Assembly: GCA_950097015.1 (NCBI GenBank)
Contig: CATNEN010000015.1
Span: 1,905,501 to 1,969,500 of the forward strand
Length of the DNA: 64,000 nt
Direction: 5' to 3'
Source: Macrostomum hystrix
Taxonomy: Eukaryota; Platyhelminthes; Macrostomidae
Position numbers and translations under genes: made by a program. The notes beneath the pieces were generated by a model, which ran no database searches, had not been told where the DNA came from, and saw only the letters and a program-made list of their open reading frames with translations. Of the stretch, positions 57,801 through 64,000 are shown piece after piece (the first letter of the stretch is position 1; every line of letters starts with the position of its first letter).

Positions 57801-59494
57801 GTGATGGACGTCATCCGCTCGGCTGTGGCAAACAAGGCCGCTTACTATGAGGTGAGCCCCCGAAACACTACTAACAGTAGAAACACCAGGCTATTTCCCC
57901 TGAGGAAAGACCCGGGGGTATTTCAAATACCCACTGCCTACTTCGCTATGGCTCCCGAACCGAATGACCGAATTTTCCTGAAATTCCACCATCTGGATTA
58001 AAATTTTTCGCCCTTTACGATGAAATAACTTTCAAAGCCGTTCGATGTCAACATCGACGAGATATTCGGCGGTTCTTGTCGAAGACCCTGGTGACAAGGA
58101 CAAGTAACATTGCTCTGCATAAACCTCTTTGGCGAATCCACATTGATAAAGAAATGTAAAAATGAACAATTTAATCAACCCAAAATGGTCAATAATGATA
58201 GCCGACATGATTCATTTTTTGCCACCGCAACAAGAATCGTTGAATATCCCGATGATGCTGTGATTCTGGAAGTTGTTTCTTGGATAGAGCGGGAAATTTT
58301 TGCCCATGTTCTGGATTTTCATCGCGATTGGCTGAACATTTCGGTAGATAGAGGAAAAATATGAATTTTGGTATTTGAAATACCCCGTGGTGTTTCTAGG
58401 GTCAACAGACGATCTCATGAGTAGTTTAACATGAATAGGTAGCAAATCAGGTCGGTTGATGCATTCCTGGAGGTCAAGAAACATCCTAGAATGATGCGCA
58501 GGTAAAAATTACACATTAAAGATTCGAGTCAAGGATCACTTGGACCACCTCATTTCTTGGAAAAAATTTAGGCGGCTAATTTAAAAATACACATCGGATA
58601 TGGAAACTTTTCCATTTTCACTACATTATCAGGACACAGAGTATGGCATTTATACGCGCGTCTGCCTCTCGCACCAAGGTCCCTGAGTTCGATTCCGCAG
58701 TGAGGCCACACTAAATTGGGGCGCAGCCGTGGAGAGAGGGCTTGGGGGCTTGTCGTGCAATTTTTGCCATCGAGGGCCAACCTCCAAGGCACAGTGAAGT
58801 GTACACAGCTTGACGATGAGAAAGTCAGGGCAGATGTACACACCTGTGAGAGTGTGCCTGCATTTTTAAGGGAAGTAAGAATAGAGAAAATGATTCGGCT
58901 CCAATCAAACACAGTCACTGAATTTTTGCAGACAAAAAAAGTGAAAATTTCCTATCGCCGTTGTGTAAATTTTTGAGTGAACCAGACTTATATTTTTTTC
59001 TAAGAAACGTGGTCTCTGGTCCAGATGCATAACCAGTGGCAAAGCCTGCATTTGCATGCGTGTGTTTTTGGGTTAGCAAGGCCTACTGGCACACCTGGCT
59101 GGCAACCGCGTCACTCCCGCAGGCGGACCCCACCGGGGAGGCCTTCGAACCGACGAACATCCGCGAAGACCTGCGCCTGCCGCCAATCGCCGAGGATCCT
59201 GACCGGCCCAAGCGGGTGGACCGCCTGGTGATTGAAGACGCGGAGCGACCTGCCACTCATGAGCATCATCACCTGCACGAGGAGCTGCAGCCTCCTGTTC
59301 AGCAGCCTGAGGCAGCAGCCCCCGAGAATAAGCTCGAAGTGAAACCTGCGGCCGGGGCCAAGACATCGCGACAGGAGCAGCCGCAGCAGAAGACTCAGCA
59401 GCAGCAGCAGCAGCAGCAGCAGCCAAAACTGGCTCCCGGAGCCAAGGGCAAGAAGACTGGCAAACCAGTAAATGCCGGAGCAAAGTTGAAGTGA
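51893..59494 (+). CDS. TBATA: TBATA (SPATIAL) homologue
   Basis: Four exons: 51893-52104, 52905-53266, 57499-57851, 59081-59494, phases 2, 1, 0, giving 446 aa. Exon 1 has the family signature YRFGQLSRSSFFARHNPHPH followed by HIKGL. Exon 2 has LGLVPVTESWREQLRSL, which matches the conserved SEAWKKEL region. Exon 3 has MYSRDTGRLIPPPSR (KYSxxTGRLIP in vertebrates) and the helical block AVFSMLCQILQTEDFNAVQ with AWLVSASDREKALVM. Exon 4 begins AYWHTWLATASL and ends in a low-complexity tail with a polyglutamine run (about 59395-59425). Vertebrate TBATA is expressed in thymus, brain and testis and is linked to kinesin-associated and ciliated-cell roles; function here is inferred. The exon 2 acceptor (52903-52904) is chosen by phase and is pyrimidine-poor. 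Intron 2 (4.2 kb) contains satellites and a complete same-strand gene. Confidence 0.88.
52195..52850 (+). repeat. 33-bp minisatellite in TBATA intron 1
   Basis: Copies of GGGGCTAATTGGTGTGGAAG followed by GGACTAATCTTCA. The first part is regular and the 3' part degenerates to GGGACTGGTGGGTTGTGG variants. Confidence 0.93.
53310..53530 (+). repeat. 30-bp minisatellite in TBATA intron 2
   Basis: About seven copies of GGAATGGAAGAGGACGGGAT plus GGGACAAATT. The unit includes GGACGGGATGGGAC, which is effectively the unit of the adjoining 10-bp array. Confidence 0.95.
53545..54600 (+). repeat. 10-bp satellite, about 105 copies, in TBATA intron 2
   Basis: Unit AGGATGGGAC with A/G variants (GGGATAGGAC and similar). 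Strongly purine-rich on the plus strand. All six frames are spuriously open over long spans because the unit lacks stops on the minus strand and rarely has them on plus. Confidence 0.98.
54601..55316. other. spacer before the nested gene
   Basis: AT-rich intronic DNA. No coding sequence recognised. Confidence 0.4.
55317..55324 (+). promoter_or_regulatory. TATA box of the nested Gly-Tyr-Lys gene
   Basis: TATAAAAA lies 70 bp before the ATG at 55387. Initiation about 30 bp downstream would give a 40-nt leader. This argues that the gene has its own promoter within the TBATA intron. Confidence 0.65.
55387..56808 (+). CDS. secreted Gly-Tyr-Lys-Ser-Asp repeat protein, nested in TBATA intron 2
   Basis: An intronless 473-aa protein. 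Residues 1-22 are a signal peptide (MKTNTVWLGLLALSYTLCLA). About 330 residues consist of a 12-residue repeat GYGKGYGKGSDD, with 8-residue GYGKGSDD and short GYGK runs. An acidic Asp/Tyr region follows (around FDDYDFDDDYDDDY), then a short unique domain with HVVSHYLEGKNGYKKVLYES and KYGDYKYGD repeats. The start at 55387 is preferred because it directly precedes the signal peptide and lies downstream of the TATA box. Composition resembles extracellular structural, cuticle, silk or adhesive proteins in which Tyr and Lys can cross-link; this role is inferred. Conserved codons across repeats alternate GAT/GAC, so the repeats have begun to diverge at silent sites. No family is recognised. Confidence 0.85.
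   Translation: MKTNTVWLGLLALSYTLCLAVSHGEVAGTNTYETYDQPYRSSSGGKSYGKPSDDGYGKGYGKGSDDGYRKGYGKGSDDGYGKGYGKSSDDGYGKGYGKGSDDGYGKGYGKGSDDGYGKGYGKGSDDGYGKGYGKSSDDGYRKGYGKESDDGYGKGSDDGYGKGYGKGSDDGYGKGYGKGSDDGYGKGYGKGYGKPSDDGYGKGYGKRSDDGYGKGYGKGSDDGYGKGSDDGYGKGSDDGYGKGSDDGYGKGYGKGSDDGYGKGYGKGSDDGYGKGYGKGSDDGYGKGYGKGSDDGYGKGYGKGSDDGYGKGYGKGSDDGYGKGYGKGSDDGYGKGYGKGSDDGYGKGYGKGYGKGYGKGHHSKSKGYDKLAYNDGSDDYYGYGSDFSDLFDDYDFDDDYDDDYDYDEIIEEEFDDYGKPHVVSHYLEGKNGYKKVLYESPSNKYGDYKYGDYKYGDSSDSYGPGQGSSSKKDY
56809..57154 (+). other. 3' flank of the nested gene
   Basis: AATACA at about 56880 could act as a weak polyadenylation signal. No gene recognised. Confidence 0.35.
57155..57430 (-). repeat. SINE family B copy in TBATA intron 2
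   Basis: Has the AGTCGACGGCACAGCCGCAG block, the palindrome CAGTCCATGGACTG (57247-57260) and the CCAACTAATGCTGGTACCC body. Its tRNA-like head is degraded. It ends about 70 bp before TBATA exon 3. Confidence 0.7.
57879..58397. mobile_element. MITE-like inverted-repeat element in TBATA intron 3
   Basis: Ends are AGAAACACCA and its inverse TGGTGTTTCT; inner inverted segments contain GGGTATTTCAAATACC. The interior matches one arm of the fold-back element at 26.9-27.7 kb (TCAAAGCCGTTCG, CGACGAGATATT, CTTTGGCGAATCCA). About 519 bp, noncoding. Confidence 0.65.
58655..58880 (+). repeat. SINE family A copy in TBATA intron 3
   Basis: GTCTGCCTCTCGCACCAAGG, CCTGAGTTCGATTCCGCAG (B-box), GGGGCGCAGCCGTGGAGAGA, GAGGGCCAACCTCCAAGGC and CAGATGTACACACCTGTGAG match the copy at 40.73 kb. 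Confidence 0.75.
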
Positions 59495-59634
59495 GAATTT
59501 TAGACTTTTCGGGCTTCGGTAAAATTTCTTGGGTGATAAATTAGAGTCGTATTGATCCACGAATTCGTTGAAAACTAATAGGCTATAAAGGGAATAGATC
59601 TGAGAACGTTTTAACAGCGGCAGTGGTGCTGGAA

Positions 59635-60650
59635 TAATCAGGATACCTGTCTCATCAGGATACCTGTCTCATCAGGATACCTGTCTCATCAGGGTTCCTG
59701 TCTCATCAGGGTTCCTGTCTCATCAGGATACCTGTCTCATCAGGATACCTGTCTCATCAGGATACCTGTCTCATCAGGATACCTGTCTCATCAGGATACC
59801 TGTCTCATCAGGGTACCTGTCTCATCAGGGTACCTGTCTCATCAGGGTACCTGTCTCATCAGGATACCTGTCTCATCAGGATACCTGTCTCATCAGGATA
59901 CCTGTCTCATCAGGGTAGCTGTCTCATCAGGGTACCTGTCTCATCAGGGTACCTGTCTCATCAGGACACCTGTCTCATCAGGACACCTGTCTCATCAGGG
60001 TTCCTGTCTCATCAGGATACCTGTCTCATCAGGGTACCTGTCTCATCAGGATACCTGTCTCATCAGGATACCTGTCTCATCAGGATACCTGTCTCATCAG
60101 GATACCTGTCTCATCAGGGTTCCTGTCTCATCAGGGTTCCTGTCTCATCAGGATACCTGTCTCATCAGGATACCTGTCTCATCAGGGTACCTGTCTCATC
60201 AGGATACCTGTCTCATCAGGATACCTGTCTCATCAGGATACCTGTCTCATCAGGATACCTGTCTCATCAGGGTTCCTGTCTCATCAGGATACCTGTCTCA
60301 TCAGGATACCTGTCTCATCAGGATACCTGTCTCATCAGGGTTCCTGTCTCATCAGGATACCTGTCTCATCAGGATACCTGTCTCATCAGGATACCTGTCT
60401 CATCAGGATACCTGTCTCATCAGGATACCTGTCTCATCAGGGTACCTGTCTCATCAGGATACCTGTCTCATCAGGATACCTGTCTCATCAGGACACCTGT
60501 CTCATCAGGGTACCTGTCTCATCAGGATTCCTGTCTCATCAGGGTACCTGTCTCATCAGGGTACCTGACTCATCAGGGTACCTGACTCATCAGGGTACCT
60601 GTCTCATCAGGGTAGCTGTCTCATCAGGGTAGCTGTCTCATGATGGTGCT
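59635..60650 (+). repeat. 17-bp minisatellite, about 60 copies
   Basis: Unit ATCAGGATACCTGTCTC with a few recurrent variants (GGGTACC, GGGTTCC, GGACACC). Starts about 140 bp after the TBATA stop. Confidence 0.97.
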
Positions 60651-61904
60651 TGTCGCATTGGGTTACAGTGGATGAGGTAGGTATATGCTTTGCTTATTCG
60701 AAATAGCCAAATTTAAGAGGCCCAAAATTAGTCGCCCATTTCTTACCCGAGAGGGTCCAAATCAATTTTCTTTGCGGACAATAACAACTTGCTTATTTTC
60801 CAGCTAAGCTAAGAGTGGCCATTTTTCTTTAAATCAGAAAAGCAGTGCGGGTGATTTTGGAAATTGCATTTTCCTGCACAGCCAGCATCCGCCGAGCAGA
60901 ATTTGGCGCAGGTGATAACTGCAGGCAAAATTACTAATTTTCCAATTCAAACGGAACAATTCTGAGCAATATCTCACCAATTGAGACCACAATTTATCGG
61001 ATTAGCCAAAAATCAGTTCAAACGGCCACCTGCGATTGTCCAAACACCTCGTTTATCGCCCCTGCAGGTATTCAAAGCGCGAGCCAGCCTTCGCCAACGC
61101 CGGCGGCAAGTCAAAGGAGGTCTGGCGGCCGCAGGACTCGTACACAACTTGAGAGCCTCTGCGTCAAAGGACCGAAGCCGCCGCATAAGACTGACAATTT
61201 TTGAGATTTCTAACCGGGCCGACAAAGACCTCTGTTAGGCCCGACATTTACCTGTAGCAGTAGCAGTCTTTGTGTTCTCTCAATTTTGTAACCTTTGTAC
61301 TTTGAAGTCTTGAGCAACTGGTTATGAGATTTGCAAGGAGGACATAAAACATGGCCCTTCAAATGCATATTCTGCCAGCTTAGATTCTGTGCTTAGAGGC
61401 AAAAAACAGAGTATAAATTTTTATTTTTTATTAAAAAATATTAAAAAGTTAATATAAAAAATGGATAAAAGATAGACTTCATTTTTCCTATTTTCTGTTC
61501 TACATTGAGTTACTGAAGCTAACCTATTAAGAAGACTATATTTCTTGGAATTCAAACCCATGTTTGCACCCAACTGCATCATTTGTTTTTAACTGTGCTA
61601 ACTATTGGACTATTCAATCTATTTCTGTGTTCTGATCAACAATTAGTTTAGATCACTCGTTGGATTTTATTTTTATTTTGTCTTCTAATGAACTATTGAT
61701 TAAAAATATACCTGCTTTTGTGAAATAGCAGGTAGAAAAATAAATAATCGTGTGGTATTTTGCAACTAAAGATGACCAACCCACAAAGTATATGTTTTTA
61801 ATTTATTCTATCATTTATGTTGATTAAAAAAACTTATATGTGAATTTAATATTAGTAACGTGTGCTATGATGACATTGCAGACAAATACAACTGGGATTT
61901 AAGG
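60651..61904. other. intergenic DNA, nothing recognised
   Basis: AT-rich with a GC-richer patch at 61.03-61.23 kb that shows no convincing coding frame. Confidence 0.4.
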
Positions 61905-62290
61905 TAGAGTGACAGAGTGCCAGACTGAACAGACGAGAATTCACGGTAGATTGACAGAGTGCCAGACTGAGCAGATGAGAATTCTAGGTAGAGTGACAGA
62001 GTGCCAGACTGAACAGACGAGAATTCACGGTAGAGTGACAGAGTGCCAGACTGAGCAGATGAGAATTCAAGGTAGAGTGACAGAGTGCCAGACTGAACAG
62101 ACGAGAATTCAAGGTAGAGTGACAGAGTGCCAGACTGAACAGACGAGAATTCAAGGTAGAGTGACAGAGTGCCAGACTGAACAGACGAGAATTCAAGGTA
62201 GAGTGACAGAGTGCCAGACTGAACAGACGAGAATTCAAGGTAGAGTGACAGAGTGCCAGACTGAACAGACGAGAATTCAAGGTAGAGTGA
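61905..62290 (+). repeat. 42-bp minisatellite, about 9 copies
   Basis: Unit of GGTAGAGTGACAGAGTGCCA followed by GACTGAACAGACGAGAATTCAA. The period is divisible by three, so both strands carry spurious long frames. Confidence 0.95.
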
Positions 62291-62996
62291 CAGACTGTTA
62301 TTTGAGTGACAGACAAAGCTAAAAAGTGAGATTCGAAACTGCGCTGCTGCATGGTGAGATTATTGGACACTGACAATTTAATCAATACGGAACATGGGAT
62401 TTGAAACACAGGCGGATGTCCCGAGCTGACTCAGGGACAGAAAGACAGCAGCAAAACACGGCTGATGAATGCCAGAAAACAAATGATGCTGGCAAGACTT
62501 TGACGGCCAACGTGGCGGCCAGGAGGGCGGCGTCTGAATGAAAAACGAAATGCGGTCGCTGCTGCCACTGTCAGATGCGCTCAAATCTGGGAGCTGAGAT
62601 TGGGATTAAAATCTCCACTCCCCATTCATCCCCAAAGCCGGAGATCGCAGCATCCAATGAGCGACTCCGCATCCGACAGCTTGAGAATGCCGAGTAGGTC
62701 TATAAGGCTGCTCCGCAAAGGGAATCAGTTTATCCCTAATCAATAAGCTTGCCTGCCACCTGTCGATCGCAGCTGCTCAACCTCTTTCCCCCGCTCGAGT
62801 CAGCCGTCAAATTACGAAAATTCAGCACTACCAGCACCCGGCCGCCCAGTTAGCAGGTTGGGCGCCATTCAGGTGGACACCGGCACAGGTATTTCTGCAC
62901 GCACCGCCGCCGTCCTTTAACGAGCCTTCGCTAGCAGCCGAGTCTCCGCAGAGCACATATATCGCGCCGCGGTTCCGACACCTTCGACATCCAGCG
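62291..62996 (+). other. upstream region and leader of the CELF gene
   Basis: GC content rises towards the start codon. CATATATC at about 62957 is a weak TATA-like motif 40 bp upstream of the ATG. Confidence 0.4.
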
Positions 62997-63180
62997 ATGG
63001 TCAGCGGCGTCAACGGTCAGGAGGTCGCGGCCAAACCGGCCGAGCGGGATCGAATCAAGCTCTTTATCGGCCAGATCCCGCGCTCCATGGAGGAGGTCGA
63101 CCTGCGGCCGCTATTCGAAGAGTTCGGAGCCATCCTGGAGCTCACTGTGCTCAAGGACAAGTTCACCGGGGCGCACAAGG
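62997..63180 (+). CDS. CELF/Bruno-like RNA-binding protein, first coding exon (partial)
   Basis: The exon encodes 61 aa plus one base (phase 1) before a GTGAGC donor. After a 17-residue lead it enters RRM1: [20 protein letters not shown], then [20 protein letters not shown] and TGAHKG. This is the RNP2 half of the first RRM of the CELF family; the exon boundary after HKG matches the usual CELF gene structure. CELF proteins bind GU-rich RNA and control splicing, translation and decay. The remaining exons lie beyond the window. Which CELF subclass it belongs to cannot be told from this exon alone, though the short N-terminus is compatible with either. Confidence 0.93.
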
Positions 63181-63864
63181 GTGAGCAGGACTGCTCATTT
63201 GAGCACTTGTCGCCTCTCAAAACAATTTGAGCACATGAGCCAGCATGATCCATGAGTGGTTTTCCATGGACTGAACACCTTCTAGCATTCTCAGCATCCT
63301 TTTCATGCTGGAGTAAGCTGTAAATGTATTAGGAAATAAAAAAAATTCTATTTTTTAAACAAAACGGAGCGCATTCGATTGGCACATGATGTACCCGACA
63401 CTGAGGTTTTAGCTCTGCCACTCTCTCCCTGCAAGTCAATGACGGGTGGCTTCCGCCGCAGCTGCTCCCTTCGCTGCCAGGAGTGGGAAAATAGCAGGGA
63501 GGGAATATTTCCCAGCCAGCCAAGTGAGTGGAAATCCTCAGCTGGGGTTGAGGGCTGCTGGCGGCTCCTCCGTCCACTACTTCCTGTCATCCTCTCTTCC
63601 TCTCGCTCCGTCCCGTGTCTCGCCAGAAGGGGTCCCTGTGATTTTTCTGGGGCTGAAGTAGCAGAGGAAAGACTCAATCTTATTGGGCATTATTGTAAAT
63701 CTAGGTTGGTGGTATGCAGGACTGGAAGGTCACGCCAGTTTAGTCCAGTGCTGACTTTGAGCACAGATTGAGCACATCGTGGGGAATGGGAGATTTCTGA
63801 CTGAATGACAGCGCAAAAGAAAGTTTCGCGTGCTTGGCGTAGCTTGAGGTAAAGGCATTGAAGG
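63181..63864 (+). other. CELF intron 1, start
   Basis: No exon recognised. A fragment TCCATGGACTGAACA near 63263 is the half core of the family B SINEs. Confidence 0.4.
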
Positions 63865-64000
63865 TGAGATTGAAGATAAAGACAGGTGAAGGTAATAGAT
63901 AAAGACAGATAAGATAGTAGATAAAGACAGATGAGACAGTAGATAAAGACTGGTGAGTTGTAGATAAAGAGATGTGAGACAGTAGATAAAAACAGGTGAG
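63865..64000 (+). repeat. minisatellite, about 22-bp unit, running off the window
   Basis: Copies of AGTAGATAAAGACAGATGAGAC with variants, in the first CELF intron. It continues past the end. Confidence 0.8.

Noticed and set aside
59635-60650. A CRISPR-like array
   Set aside because: The 17-bp units are directly contiguous without spacers and the genome is eukaryotic.
62997-63230. A 77-aa CELF-like protein ending at 63230
   Set aside because: The last residues come from reading through the GTGAGC donor at 63181; the RRM would be cut in half.

Overview
This is animal nuclear DNA. Genes are split by GT-AG introns, and coding exons are GC-rich while intergenic DNA is AT-rich. Four genes have animal relatives recognisable from sequence: PDE12, RASEF/Rab45, TBATA and a CELF/Bruno-like RNA-binding protein. 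The many short tandem arrays, tRNA-derived SINEs and Ty3-type retroelements fit a repeat-rich invertebrate. A free-living flatworm or other lophotrochozoan is my best guess, at low confidence. I found no stand-alone tRNA or rRNA gene and no CRISPR array.

Layout. 1-1.4 kb: unassigned DNA with a degenerate direct repeat. 1.4-8.6 kb: a Ty3-type retrotransposon with an intact 2024-aa Gag-Pol and a 3' LTR; the polyprotein carries an apparent cold-shock domain. 10.4-14.1 kb: two tandem two-exon genes for secreted WSC + PAN/apple-like proteins. 14.8-17.6 kb: a decayed Ty3 pol fragment and a small LTR element. 18.7-23.5 kb: a five-exon gene for an unrecognised, probably N-myristoylated protein of 252 aa; a Tc1/mariner-type element with 247-bp inverted repeats sits in its first intron. 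23.7-25.5 kb: minisatellites. 25.7-29.0 kb (minus): complete PDE12 (608 aa, four exons), with a 57-bp satellite (29.1-31.96 kb) starting about 90 bp upstream of its start codon. 32-33 kb: SINEs.

34.4-39.9 kb (minus): a K/E-rich repeat protein with a recurring tryptophan motif; its intron is mostly a 20-bp array. 43.0-46.9 kb (minus): RASEF-like EF-hand/coiled-coil/Rab GTPase. 48.6-49.7 kb: a CTAA-type array. 51.9-59.5 kb: a four-exon TBATA homologue. Its second intron holds 30-bp and 10-bp satellites and a complete intronless gene for a secreted Gly-Tyr-Lys repeat protein. 59.6-62.3 kb: 17-bp and 42-bp arrays. 63.0 kb: first coding exon of a CELF gene that runs out of the window.

The genes do not form a pathway. 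The common theme is ordinary animal genes whose introns and flanks have filled with locus-specific satellites, SINEs and inverted-repeat elements. Exon models were built by hand by matching splice phases; for PDE12, TBATA, RASEF and the two WSC genes every junction is phase-consistent. The best candidates for something undescribed are the cold-shock domain in the retrotransposon, the W-motif K/E-rich protein, the five-exon orphan gene, and the nested Gly-Tyr-Lys gene.
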